Assembly: GCA_016630955.3 (NCBI GenBank)
Contig: CM049985.1
Location: 372,001 to 436,000 of the forward strand
DNA from: Didymella arachidicola
Taxonomy: Eukaryota; Ascomycota; Dothideomycetes; Pleosporales; Didymellaceae
Reading direction: 5' to 3'
Length of the DNA stretch: 64,000 bases
Shown: positions 21,418 through 31,749 of the stretch, piece after piece
How positions within the stretch are numbered: position 1 is the stretch's first letter
Layout: each line of letters begins with the position of its first letter
The notes under the pieces: model-generated
What the model was told of the DNA's origin: nothing
Database searches by the model: none
What the model saw: only the letters and a program-made list of their open reading frames with translations
Program-made: the position numbers and the translations under genes

Positions 21418-22500
21418 ATGAGTACAGCAGCAATTGAGCGTCTTCCAATTGAGCTATTACAGCCGATCTTCGCAGCTTCCGGCTATAACATTGCCCTCGT
21501 TCAAGCTTCCGCGATCCTGGGCGCCCGACTATCGAGCGAATACATATATCACAACGCATGTGATTACTACTTGAGAGACCAATGTGACGACTTTGCTGTA
21601 CGGTCTGCAGCTCAGAAAGTCATATTTGCAAGCAGATGGATGACATGGCTGTTCTTCAAAAGCTGGGTCACCAAGACCTACGAGATCAAGGGGTGCTTAT
21701 GCGGCCTCACACCTGAAGAGGGATGCTTCGATGCCCAATGGCCACCATCCTTCGAGAATGCGACCTCTATGGTTTTCTCACGCAGCCATCTCCCGCGCCT
21801 TGCTTTCATCCGGTGTCGCCTGCCAAAGAAGTTGCTTGGTGGCCCATGGACTGCAGACAGAGTTCAGTTCCTGCGGTTCCTGCTGTGGACAACAAGTATG
21901 ACTGTCGACTGGCAAGACTCCGAAACGCATAAACTTGTTCTGGACGGAAGACGGCGCGCTTTTCTCGAGAACAATCTGGACGCAGTGGAGCTCTTCAATA
22001 ACAACCGTCGGCTTGGAAGGCCACCAACGCTAGAAACGGTGCTTTTTGCTGTAGCGGATGCAGGTTGCAATCGTTCGATAGTGTACGACACACTGAGATG
22101 CGCGCACAGGTGGGCTCCTTCGAGAGACCTATGGGACTATCCTGTTTTGGATTCATGGTGCGACCAGCGGATATGGGATAATGACATCAGAGGAGTGTGG
22201 CTTCGGGGAGTGTTGCAATCTTTGCGACATTCTGAACTCGGTTCCCACGATAAGAGCATGGACAGGGACGCATCATTTAGCAAGATCGTCGATGTAGCAG
22301 CGGAAGCGTACAGCGACGACTTCTGCGATGAACTTATCCGCAATGAGTTACCGTGGAGCAAGGTGAGCTATCATTTCATCTGTACTCCATATAGCCCGTA
22401 TGGTCCGGGGCATATTGCTGTCGTCGGATATCGTGTTCCCATGTCCAACAAGAACCGTTTCAAATTCCCTGGCTGGGCAAGACGCTTGAGAAGTCGCTGA
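21418..22500 (+). CDS. F-box-like protein of unknown function
   Basis: A single exon of 360 aa. The start at MSTAAIERLPIELL is chosen because the N-terminus then begins directly with an F-box-like helix (IERLPIELLQPIFAASG, followed by LVQASAILGARLSSEYIYH). The rest has no recognised domain. It is rich in Trp and charged residues (WMTWLFFKSW, WDYPVLDSWCDQRIWDNDIRGVWLRG), as in many fungal F-box proteins with fast-evolving C-termini. If it is an F-box protein it would act as an SCF substrate adaptor. The C-terminal run PGHIAVVGYRVPMSNKNRFKFPGWARR is basic. Function is not assigned. Confidence 0.7.
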   Translation: MSTAAIERLPIELLQPIFAASGYNIALVQASAILGARLSSEYIYHNACDYYLRDQCDDFAVRSAAQKVIFASRWMTWLFFKSWVTKTYEIKGCLCGLTPEEGCFDAQWPPSFENATSMVFSRSHLPRLAFIRCRLPKKLLGGPWTADRVQFLRFLLWTTSMTVDWQDSETHKLVLDGRRRAFLENNLDAVELFNNNRRLGRPPTLETVLFAVADAGCNRSIVYDTLRCAHRWAPSRDLWDYPVLDSWCDQRIWDNDIRGVWLRGVLQSLRHSELGSHDKSMDRDASFSKIVDVAAEAYSDDFCDELIRNELPWSKVSYHFICTPYSPYGPGHIAVVGYRVPMSNKNRFKFPGWARRLRSR

Positions 22501-22723
22501 GCTTTTGAAGGTTATTGCAACTCGGGGTTGGCTCATTGTCGGCTCTCTTCTGCCTACACACCATCGTGTTGCTCATCAAATACATTGGACCCAAGTCATG
22601 CAACAAGCAGGGCCTCGTATGTATTCAGGGCCTAGTTACCCGCGACGTTTGAGCTGCTGTAGTGGAGACGGGAGGGACATCCAGCAAGGACTGGCTTGGC
22701 TGAACGTTCCAACGTCTCGTTGA

Positions 22724-23541
22724 ACCCCCTCTTCCATATGGTGCTCCAACACGGTCGCTGTGTCGAATCCTCAAGTGCGTTGCTCTTGCTTTTGTATTAG
22801 CCAATCGTGCCACTAACGAGCTGAGTAGGAGCGACGCCAGATCGGCTGGTTCTACTGGTCACGCCACGACACACAAAAGATGGGAGTTCATCGTGTGACA
22901 CGCGAGAACCTCGGCGATTTCTGGAAGCATCGCAACGGCCACTACAAGACTGTCACAGGCCTCGGTCGTAATGGTCGTGGAAGTTTCGCTGTCCGGCTCG
23001 AGATGTGGATACTCAGCACTGATACAAGCAGTGTTTGGAATGGTATGCTTTCGCGATGACTGTTTTTCTATCCGTTCTGCATGATTATACTTTAGCGTCC
23101 GACAGGCCCAGCAATAGCGCACAACTCAATAGCACTCTTGACACCAGTTCTGTCTTTTCCATTGTGCTCGACCTTCTCCTTCGCTGCATCTTTGTTACAG
23201 GAACACTTTAGTTGTCCCAAAAGTCCAGTAAAACTGTTTGTACGGGATCCGTCTCGGAGTGCTCGGCAACTGTAAGGAAGTCGACAGCAGGTACGCTCTA
23301 CACAGCACCCCTGAACTATCTCCTTCCAGCCAGGTACTACATGCCTGGCCTCCACACTGTTACAAACCAGTTTCCAAATTCGCAGTGGTCTAGACATGTC
23401 GAACAATTCATGCGAAGGAAGGGCTGGGCGGGATTGACGGTCATTGCGTTTGCCTCAGGCAGCGATTGCAGTATCAACTCCAATAACCGGGTCTTCAATT
23501 TCGAGATGTGTAAGGACAGCAAACGTTGCGACGCACGATAG
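22724..23541 (+). pseudogene. Remnant of a spliced gene of unknown function
   Basis: Three open stretches join in one frame through two good introns: 22775..22828 (GTGCGT...CTAAC...TAG, 54 bp) and 23043..23095 (GTATGC...TTTAG, 53 bp). The joined text reads WCSNTVAVSNPQ-ERRQIGWFYW, then RENLGDFWKHRNGHYKTV, SSVWN-ASDRPSNS, and later YYMPGLHTVTNQFPNSQW and NSNNRVFNFEMCKDS. A TGA closes the frame at 22721-22723, so no start codon is available. A TAG at 23209-23211 interrupts the third exon. The splice signals and long open text suggest a real gene that has lost its start and gained a stop. I do not recognise the family. Confidence 0.4.
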
Positions 23542-23607
23542 ACATTGTACCTCGGATTCTTGGACCGAAAAACCAAAACACTTTACATCTGATGTGGCTT
23601 TCTCTTT

Positions 23608-25353
23608 TCATGACGTACTTTGTGGGTTGTCGATGATCGACCAACCATAGGGGTCGTGGTATGCGCTACATGGTCTATGAAAGACGATGTGGCCTCGTCC
23701 GTCATTATCAGCGCTGCAGTCGGTCTTCATGACAAGTTGGCAACACCAGCTACCTCCACTAGGCATTGACGACTCTTCTGAGGCTCCATCCGCTGTGGAA
23801 GGATGTGGTCGCCATCCCGAGATCCTTCCCTGGTCGCCACCAGACGGTTCGTTTTCCGTGTTACTATCATAGTGGTGCAATACTACAAGGTCGATAGCTT
23901 GTTTCGAGAAAGCTCTTTGACAGGCTGAGAAGTCCATGCAAGTAACACACGATTTCTTCGGGAGCCATACCACAATGTCCCTTAACAAGGGCAGCCGCGA
24001 TCTGCAGTCTGTGGCTAAGTCTTGCAGGGAAATCTCGAAAGCATCCGCGGGAAACATTAGGTTTTCCTCAGCTTTGAGGACTAGATGCTTAAGGCTCGGT
24101 AGAAGCATGTGGTCAAGCATGGCCCTTTCAGGCCCGTACCCAATAGGGAAATCCCTGAAGCCGGTGTCGAGGTATTGTAGCTTTGGAAGATCTTGTAGAC
24201 AATCCATATACCCATAGTCTAAATACTGCTCATCCGCGGAAAAACTTCTGGTTCCAAAGCCATTGCGCTCCCCGTAAGGATCAGTACCTCCGTCAACTAG
24301 GTAAAGTCGCTCAAGGCTCTCTTTGTGCTTGGAGATTGCTCCGCTGAGTTCTGGCCATGAGTGTTGTTGTCCACCTGTTTCATCTTCGTCCTCGGCACTT
24401 GAAGTCCAATAGTTTATTTCCAGCTTAAGAACCTTCAGGCATTGTATTACATCCAAAATCTGTGCAACGATCTGGGAGCTGACAAAACAAGACTCGAATA
24501 TCAGAGTCTCAACCGTGGAGCATCGCTTCTGAACTTCGTCGTTCCAGGACTGTGCTTCTATCTGGCCATTGTGCTGACCACCGCAGAAATGAAGAATCCT
24601 CAAAGCAGGCAGGCGGAGTAAGGGCCCAACCTGTTCGAAGCTCAGTTCTGACATACTCAATTGCAGATGACGGAGGTTTTGGAAGTGCTGCGCCAACCCT
24701 GGCGGACTTGATAAAGCTTTAAGGGTCAACAGCTCTAGCCAGGTAGGTCTCCAGGTGATGTCATCGATGGTCTCTTGCTCATAGTTTACATCTGCAGCCT
24801 CAAGATATTCAAGATTGGGTGTTAACACAAGTGCTGTTGCAAGATGGTACTCGGGCGAGTTACCATAGAAGCATTGTCTCAGATCGCCGGCGAGCTCTGG
24901 AATGCCTAATTTACCAAGTTTTTGCAGATACAAGGTCTCTGCCTTTAGTGATCTCCGGCACAAGGCTTGTGAGGACCTCCTCACATCGAGCACCCAAGAT
25001 ATGTACTTGGTGCTCTCCGCTTTTTTGGGATTCAGGATCAGTGTGTCGAGTGCTTGTGGAAGCTTCCGGCGATTCCTATTGGTGATGAAGGCAGACAGGT
25101 ACGGTGTGGTGAGTCTGTTGAATTTCCTGTTCGTGAGACTCAGACTGTGGAGCGCTGCAAAATGTCGCATTACAATCTCAAGACCGCGATAGCGCACCAG
25201 TGCACCAAGTAGTGTGTCGAGAATAAGCAACAAAACCTCCTCAGGGAGATCAGCTAGCCCATTGCGCACACTTCCATCGCCTTTGACACGCTTTGCACCT
25301 CGGCTTGGGTCGTCTGGTTTCCGTCGCTTGTGTTGGGTGGTGTGCGTATCCAT
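23608..25353 (-). CDS. F-box / leucine-rich-repeat-like protein
   Basis: A single exon of 581 aa. After a basic N-terminus (HKRRKPDDPSRGAKRVKGD, likely nuclear or unstructured) comes an F-box: LADLPEEVLLLILDTLL, then LHSLSLTNRKFNRLTTPYL. The centre contains leucine-rich-repeat-like units (LTPNLEYLEAADV, FQNLRHLQLSMSELSF, LPALRILHFCGG, LKVLKLEINYW, LPSLKHLVLKAEE). The C-terminal 100 residues are Ser/Gly-rich. It would act as a substrate receptor of an SCF ubiquitin ligase. Target unknown. Its 3' end lies only 66 bp from the gene remnant on the opposite strand. Confidence 0.82.
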   Translation of the reverse strand: MDTHTTQHKRRKPDDPSRGAKRVKGDGSVRNGLADLPEEVLLLILDTLLGALVRYRGLEIVMRHFAALHSLSLTNRKFNRLTTPYLSAFITNRNRRKLPQALDTLILNPKKAESTKYISWVLDVRRSSQALCRRSLKAETLYLQKLGKLGIPELAGDLRQCFYGNSPEYHLATALVLTPNLEYLEAADVNYEQETIDDITWRPTWLELLTLKALSSPPGLAQHFQNLRHLQLSMSELSFEQVGPLLRLPALRILHFCGGQHNGQIEAQSWNDEVQKRCSTVETLIFESCFVSSQIVAQILDVIQCLKVLKLEINYWTSSAEDEDETGGQQHSWPELSGAISKHKESLERLYLVDGGTDPYGERNGFGTRSFSADEQYLDYGYMDCLQDLPKLQYLDTGFRDFPIGYGPERAMLDHMLLPSLKHLVLKAEENLMFPADAFEISLQDLATDCRSRLPLLRDIVVWLPKKSCVTCMDFSACQRAFSKQAIDLVVLHHYDSNTENEPSGGDQGRISGWRPHPSTADGASEESSMPSGGSWCCQLVMKTDCSADNDGRGHIVFHRPCSAYHDPYGWSIIDNPQSTS

Positions 25354-25660
25354 CGTTGACGTATTAAGAAGTGGCTCACTGACATCAGTCTCAGTGCAGA
25401 TTCTATGCTAATGCATGCTTATGTCATTAGCGTTCTTGGATCCTCTACGCGTCACACCATCATTACTTCACCTCTCAGAACCTGTTTGACCTTGGTTTGC
25501 GCTGCAGAATGAAATTTACATTGATCACTTATCATTGTTGGAGCTCACCATAGTGATCTAGATATGACACTTCTAACCGGCTCCAGGGTCCCGCTGCAGC
25601 ATTATGGATTGCAAGCCTGCGGGCACCCTACCTCCTGTCATAGTACCTCGAGTCATTCTA
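25354..25660. other. Intergenic, 307 bp
   Basis: Promoter and leader of the F-box/LRR gene and the end of the next minus-strand gene. Nothing else seen. Confidence 0.5.
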
Positions 25661-26272
25661 TTAATCCAGCATGCCTTCACGAGGCGAATATGCCGGAGGG
25701 GGATCCTGCGGCGGCATGCCGCCGTACTGACGGGATCCTGATCCGACAGCATGCCCATCCTGCTGCTCTCCTTGACAACCGTTCTGCTCTTCTTTTGCCT
25801 TATTATGTGGGTGGTTTGCACCTTCAGTAACATCTAGCAACGGCTCCGTGCGCTGATTCATGGCTTCCACGGGATTGGGATGTCTGAGGACGGTGTCCCG
25901 GGGGCGATTAGGCGCTTGCATAAGCTCGGGAGGTGGCCGGGGGTAGGCCTGAGCCCGGGTATGCGGGTGACGAGGAGCGAGTTGTGCAGACTCGGTATAG
26001 CGACTGCCGCGATAAACATTGGAGTTTACGGCTGAATAGTAAGACCGCATGATACGTGAGACAACTAACGATATCAAGGTCTGGCCGACTCGACTAAGGC
26101 TGGAGTCACTGCCGGAGTCACTGCTGTAGTCACTGCTGGAGTCGCTATCATAGTCGCTGGAAGTGGAAGCTGAGTGCGGTGGGCCCGAACGACATCCACG
26201 ACGACGACCTCCTCCAGGCCCGAGGTAGCCACCACGTGCGTTATAGCCAGGGAAAATTCCTCTGGTTGTCAT
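25661..26272 (-). CDS. Low-complexity Ser/Asp-rich protein with PPxY motif
   Basis: A 203-aa ORF starting at the first real ATG of the frame (MTTRGIFPGYNARGG). A Gly/Arg-rich start is followed by a Ser/Asp/Tyr tract (residues about 38-62, built of repeats of Ser-Asp-Tyr and Asp-Ser-Asp). A short hydrophobic stretch (VGQTLISLVVSRIM) comes next, then a Pro/Arg/Gln-rich disordered tail. It ends with DPPPAYSPRE, a PPxY motif of the kind bound by WW domains of Rsp5/Nedd4-family ubiquitin ligases. No catalytic domain is visible. A coding call rests on length, low-complexity order and the motif, so it is moderate. Confidence 0.5.
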   Translation of the reverse strand: MTTRGIFPGYNARGGYLGPGGGRRRGCRSGPPHSASTSSDYDSDSSSDYSSDSGSDSSLSRVGQTLISLVVSRIMRSYYSAVNSNVYRGSRYTESAQLAPRHPHTRAQAYPRPPPELMQAPNRPRDTVLRHPNPVEAMNQRTEPLLDVTEGANHPHNKAKEEQNGCQGEQQDGHAVGSGSRQYGGMPPQDPPPAYSPREGMLD

Positions 26273-29200
26273 GTCGAGTGATGTGTTGTCAAGTTTTCTG
26301 GCACTGTTATGCTGCTTGGTTGTTCTCGAGTTACTGTGAGTTGGCTTAGTCAATTGGGAGCGTTATTCTTGTAGATCTTTACTGTGAAGAGGTGCGTGGC
26401 ATTGACAGAGCTGAATATAATCATCTAGACAGCGTGACTACATGGCCAAGTTCGCTTTACTCCTGTCACATCCACGAAGTCACGTCAACAGCACCACAAA
26501 AGCTGTGCTCTCCACTCCATTCCACGCACGTCAAATAGAAAGCAGCACTTGCCCTTTACTGTATATTCAGTCGAGTTTTTAAACCTGCAAGTCCATAGTG
26601 TTAGCGTCAGCAAGCTCGACAGTCTTTCAGGGTTTCATCACTCAGCTTAGTAAATTATTCATGCTGTAGTGTAGCATGGATCTAAATGAAAGGCAAGGCA
26701 AGGCACACGGAGAATGTGTCGGAAATTGCGATGAACACTGAGTTGATAGAGAGAACGTAAGAGGTAGTGGTGACACAGATAGAACTGGCGAGAATGCGCT
26801 CTTCTTGTTGCATGTGTACTCAAGGTCACCCATGGTGTTGATCTCAAAACCTAGCCTATATATAGTCCTGCGCATGATATACACCCTCGAAGACAGTGTT
26901 ACGGGTACTCACGCCACCTATCCCTGGTCAAATCACTAGTTAGCGTGCCAGTCGTTACAGCTAAAGCCGTTGTAGATCGTGGTCCCTGATCTTCGGGCTG
27001 TAAGGACTATCATAGCTTCTGACCCATGGCCTTGGGGCTACAAGGTAACCACGGTAATATACTTGCGCGCTTACCTTGAGACACAACGTTGATACTTTTC
27101 CGAACATACTAGAGTGGTCAGCCGCTCAAAGTGACCACCTGTCAATGTTTCAACGGCGAAGTGAAGCTACGTTTCACACCGAGCCGTCATGTTTCGACAT
27201 TACCAAAGCATGAAGCCGTGCTGGTTTGATATCCACACGAAGAGTCTGAAACCCAATGCCAATGCGTGACAGCCAGGAGCCACAGAGTTTCCGCTGCTAC
27301 GAGTCCGAAAGGTAGTGAGGTGGTCGCAGGCGGAATCATGATGTGTTTGGCGGGGTTTGGATCGTCGAAACAGGTGATGCAGGTGATTCTTTTGCCCGCT
27401 TGCGAGCAAGTGAGGTAAAGACGTGGCTCTGATCTTTACTTGTGCGGCGTGCAGTAGCAAGGCAGGCTCAGATTATGGCAGCAGTGCGTGCGCTACGGCT
27501 GCTGGGTTGCGAACTTGATGGTCGTTCACGTCGCGAGCGCAGTCGTCCTGGTGATCTGGCCTCATTGTGATTGACGGTCAGTGCTCTATCGTTCCTGCTG
27601 CGCGTGTTTGAGCGCGTAAGAGCGAGGCGGCTATCATGCGCCTGCCTTGCCGAGTCCGTTACGCAGGCAAGTGCCGCTCGCCGTCGATGTTTATCGTCAC
27701 TGATAGCCTATCGACTCTCCAGATCAACTTCAGGCGGTGGTTCGGCGGCTAGGAATCAGGCACAACACCAGACAGGCGGAAGTGGGGACAGATCATCTGC
27801 ACGCATGGGTCCTTCCCCTGGTCAATATAACGTCGACAGGCCAATCTCCTCCGCATTACAAACAACGAAGCCGTTGCCTCACTGCCTGCGGGAGTGGAGA
27901 ATGCCTCACCATGCCGCGCATGACATCTGTCTAACTTGAAACATTGCGTTTATTCGATGCTGCGCTTATGTGTCCTTGGTAGCGAGCGGCAGTGGACGGT
28001 AGTGGGCGGCAGTGAACGGTGCGCTCAGCCTTACCAACGCAACGATCACCGTTCAAAGAAGTCTGCCTTGGAGTCACCGGCAACAGTGAAGCTACGCGGT
28101 TTCGGAGCGCAGTGATATTGTCACGAAGCTGAGGCGACAAAAATTACATTGCTCACGTGACGGCTACCACGAGATTGCGTGAACGAGATGCTCAGGCCTG
28201 CAGCCAGGACCGTGAATGCCGGTACCTCGGACAACGAAACGCAAATCCAACCAGGACCAGAGCACGTTTCAGCGGGCTTCAGCAATCCAAATGGGGTCGA
28301 AGGTTGGAAAGCGTTCTCCAGGGGTGCTACCGAAATGAGAGGCGAGCACAGGCCGCAAGGTGAGACGGTTTCAAGTCATTCAGTAGGCTTTCCCCGGCAC
28401 ACGGAGCGGACAGCGAAATAGCACAACGAGGCCACGCGAGTAGCCGTTGTTGTCTTTGAGAGTGCGATGTTCGTGGCTGACGCGTAAAAGACGTCGGTGT
28501 TGCGTGCCTCGACGGGTCTGGCAAATATTGTTGACCACCACCTCGCAGTCGACGCGCGTGAAGCTTATCAGCACGGGAGGCTGCCGGCCCCGGACGGATT
28601 GCGGAATGCATTGCAGATTGCGCATGGAAAGACGGACTATAGCGAGCTGCTGACAGACGGTGGTCCACGGTTCCTCTTGGGCTCGGCGCAACGCTCGAGT
28701 CTCGCCAGCCTCGTGCAGCAGCGTGCAGGTGAAAGGAACATCGGCATCATGGCGGCAATGTTGGATCGTAGTCACCCACACATACCGGTCCACGAAGCCA
28801 GATGCTAATGTCTCGGTGAAGATGGATGGATTAAATTTAGAACGAGAGAGCAGCTGTTCGTGGCTGACTGCGGGCGGGAGAGCTGGCTGGACGCGTCCAG
28901 CGAATGATAGTGCGCGAACCATGTCGAGCCGCCGTTAGGGCAGTCGAAGTCACCGGCCGCTACGAATGACTGGACGTCGCACCCAGACAGACGCCGTCGA
29001 CGTGGTGGAGCGCGTCTTGCGGTGTGCGAAAGGCCCGGCTGCTCGAGCAATGAGCGCGCTCTGTTTCGATGGAGTCTGTTTGCATTGGCGTCCCTTGCTG
29101 GCCGACTGCAGCGACTCGACTGGCCAGACAATCCGCAGGCTCGAGGCCTTTGACAGCGAACCCTGGTGTGTCTCTGTGGACATTAGCTGCATTGGGGCCG

Positions 29201-29354
29201 GCAGCGTGAAAGGCTTTGCATCACGGGGGATTCGAGTCTTTCAGCATCAAAGTCAAAGCACCGAGCCAGCGTGCATAAGGCCGCCGCTGCGCCAGCGATC
29301 AGCGCAGGACCAGGGCAGGGCAGGAAGCGCTCCATCCCTCGCCATCTGCGCATG
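26273..29354. other. Gene-poor 3.1-kb interval
   Basis: No gene I can support. Minus-strand frames at 28380..28922 (180 codons) and 28805..29131 overlap each other in different frames and match nothing known to me; the GC-rich composition favours chance ORFs here. No tRNA or other structured RNA was recognised by eye. Confidence 0.5.
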
Positions 29355-30153
29355 GCTGCCCGTCGTTTCACGTCTGCGTCCAGTGCTGCAGCGCGTCAGG
29401 GGCCAACTAAGGAAGTGGGCCTAGCCGTCTGCACCCTAGTCGCTCCCTGCACAGAGCCAAGCCTCCAGAAGCCGGTAGGCATCAAATAGTCGCGCCCACT
29501 CGCTTCCATCGTCTGCCGTCCGCTTGTCACCTTTTCTCCTGGCCCCTCTAGAGCTGTCGCCATTTCCCTCGACCACTTCACTCTCTTCTCTGCCCTAGTG
29601 CAGCTTTGCATCTTATATCGTCCTGCTTGTTTGGACAGCTTACCACCCACCTAATCACCCACTGAGAGATTTGAGCGCGCGCCAGTCCCGTCGCTCCGCC
29701 TGTGAGAAAAGCCCGCAACACGACCGCACCACCAGCCGCATCAACCGTTTGTGCATCCAGCGTGCATCTGCTCCTGCTGCAACCTGCAACCTGCAAACAC
29801 TCTGCATCACGCGCCTACCTGTCTCGCCAATCGTCCTCCCCGTCCTCAGCTAGACGCGTTGGACCCTGCCTTTGACAGCCTGCCAGCTAGTGGATACCGC
29901 GACTGAAGCACCCTTTGTTAATAGCCCCAACTGCATTGCATTGCCCATCGGCCGGACTTCGATCATAACGCTACCTTACCACCACGATCAGTACGATCCT
30001 TAATCACGTAATCGCAACTCAATCCTTGTGCCCGTCTCCGGCGACTCACTCGACTCGAGACTCCACCTTCCATTCTATATCCTTTTCGGTGTGCACAGCA
30101 CATCAAATTTGTTGCAGACTTACCCTTTTTTCGCAACCTTCCTCGCCTTCAAC
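29355..30153 (+). promoter_or_regulatory. ATG-free, pyrimidine-rich upstream region (probable long 5' leader)
   Basis: From just after the ATG at 29352 to the start codon at 30154 the plus strand has no ATG, about 800 bp. In random sequence about 12 would be expected. The second half is rich in C and T with short CT runs. Depletion of upstream AUGs is what selection on a scanned mRNA leader produces, so most of this may be transcribed 5' UTR, possibly with an intron. Confidence 0.55.
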
Positions 30154-31749
30154 ATGAGCATGGACGCTGGCGGTCTTGCTCAAATGTCCTACAACAACTT
30201 CCAGTCCCAAGGCTTCGGCAACCCTACCTCGAGCTTCGCGTCTCGCGGCAAGGGTGCTGCCCTCAAGCGTCTCAGCGTCGCCTCTCCGCCCAAGGTCGCC
30301 TCTATCGCCGAGAACGAGGTCCAGACTCCTCGCACCAGCCGCTCCCATCTTTTGGCCGGCCTGCGCACTGCGCCCAAGACGCCTTCGTCTGCCCAACCCC
30401 CTGCATCTGCGCCCTACAACCAGCGTCAGCACATGATGAGCGGCAATCAGAACAACCGTCTGTCCAGGAACTTCAACCAGAACGGTCCTCAGACCTCTGT
30501 CGGCTCCGGCTTCGGCAGTGTCAACCAGTACCAACAGCAGCAGCAGCAGCACATGCTCTATGACCAAGTGCTCGCTCCTCCCACCATGCATTACGATGAT
30601 GGCGAGATGGATCCCGCTGTAGCTGCTCAGCTCCTTGCTACCGAGGCCTACCTTGCTCAGAGGCAGCAGCAGCTCCAGCAGCAGCTCCAGCAGCAGCTCC
30701 TTGCTCTGACAGCCCAGCAATTCGGCAACATGAACCTCAACGGCATGCGCCAGCAGCAGTACCCCGCCACTCCTTTGACCAATGCCTATGGTCAGCACTT
30801 CCAGCAGAGTTCCCCCGCTGTACAGGAGACTGGTCAGTCCGGTATCTATCTCATTTTCAACCAGTTGACTGGCCAGTACCAATATGTCGTCGACCCCACC
30901 TACCAGCAGGAGGACAACTTGTCGCACTCCCCACCACCACCAACCCCCGGTTTCGCGGCTTCGCCTCCCAAGGTCGACACTCCCATCCTCCATGTTTCTC
31001 CTCCCAACGAGATCAACCCCAGCCCGTGGGCACGCAGCACCTCGCCCCCCAAGAAGTCCTCGACCCCTCCTCAGGATGTCGTTCCCCTTCCCCCGCCATC
31101 CGCGAACGCATTCCGCCGTGGTCATAAGAAGCAGCTCTCATCGCTTGCTCTTGACTCCAGCGCTGAGATGCCTGCGGGTCCCAAGTCCGCCTTTGTTCGT
31201 TCTGTCGGCTTCCCAGCCACTCCCATGACCGGCACATTCGGTCCTGGCCAGGCCCGTGCTGGAGAACACCCTGTTCGTCAGCCTCGCGGCCCGCCCTCGA
31301 TCGAAGAGCTCAAGGCCAGCCCAACCTCCAAGCACGAGGGCAGCAAGAATTTCGCTGCTCGCCAGCGCCGTCAGGCAATCAGCAACCTCGTCCGTGCTGG
31401 AATCGGTCGCCGAGGTCAGCGCAACGGCAGTGGCAGCTCATCTCCTGCCAGCGAAAACTTCCCTTCCTCCGACAACGACTCCGACAGCGTGCGCAGCGGC
31501 GGCAGCGGCAGCCTTTCCGGCAGGCCCAGCATTGGCAGCCTTCGCGCTGTTGTCAACGGCGCTATTGGCTCGGAGCGCCAGGCCTCGAAGGAGCGCTCTC
31601 GCGGAACCTCCATCGATCGCTCATACACTGCCACTAGTGTGAGCAGTGAGGAGGGCTTCGTCGATGTTCGCCCCACTCTCGGCCAGCGCCGGTCGACACC
31701 AAAGCTCATCTTCACCAGCGCTGAGAAGCGCAAGAGCACCATGTTTTAG
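30154..31749 (+). CDS. Conserved fungal Gln/Ser/Pro-rich disordered protein
   Basis: A single exon of 531 aa starting at MSMDAGGLAQMSYNNF. Almost the whole protein is low complexity: Gln runs at about 128-134 and 171-190 (CAG-rich codons), Pro/Ser-rich segments, and repeated SPPK motifs that look like proline-directed kinase sites. Short ordered islands are GIYLIFNQLTGQYQYVVDP, RQPRGPPSIEELKA and NFAARQRRQAISNLVRAG. The C-terminus (GRPSIGSLRAVVNGAIGSE then TSAEKRKSTMF) is well ordered in my memory of a conserved ascomycete family without assigned function. The Q-rich parts could support condensate formation or RNA regulation; that is inference. A remarkable ATG-free leader precedes it. Confidence 0.85.
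   Translation: MSMDAGGLAQMSYNNFQSQGFGNPTSSFASRGKGAALKRLSVASPPKVASIAENEVQTPRTSRSHLLAGLRTAPKTPSSAQPPASAPYNQRQHMMSGNQNNRLSRNFNQNGPQTSVGSGFGSVNQYQQQQQQHMLYDQVLAPPTMHYDDGEMDPAVAAQLLATEAYLAQRQQQLQQQLQQQLLALTAQQFGNMNLNGMRQQQYPATPLTNAYGQHFQQSSPAVQETGQSGIYLIFNQLTGQYQYVVDPTYQQEDNLSHSPPPPTPGFAASPPKVDTPILHVSPPNEINPSPWARSTSPPKKSSTPPQDVVPLPPPSANAFRRGHKKQLSSLALDSSAEMPAGPKSAFVRSVGFPATPMTGTFGPGQARAGEHPVRQPRGPPSIEELKASPTSKHEGSKNFAARQRRQAISNLVRAGIGRRGQRNGSGSSSPASENFPSSDNDSDSVRSGGSGSLSGRPSIGSLRAVVNGAIGSERQASKERSRGTSIDRSYTATSVSSEEGFVDVRPTLGQRRSTPKLIFTSAEKRKSTMF

Noticed and set aside
28380..29131. Overlapping minus-strand ORFs of 180 and 108 codons
   Set aside because: Different overlapping frames in GC-rich DNA, no motif, no splice structure.
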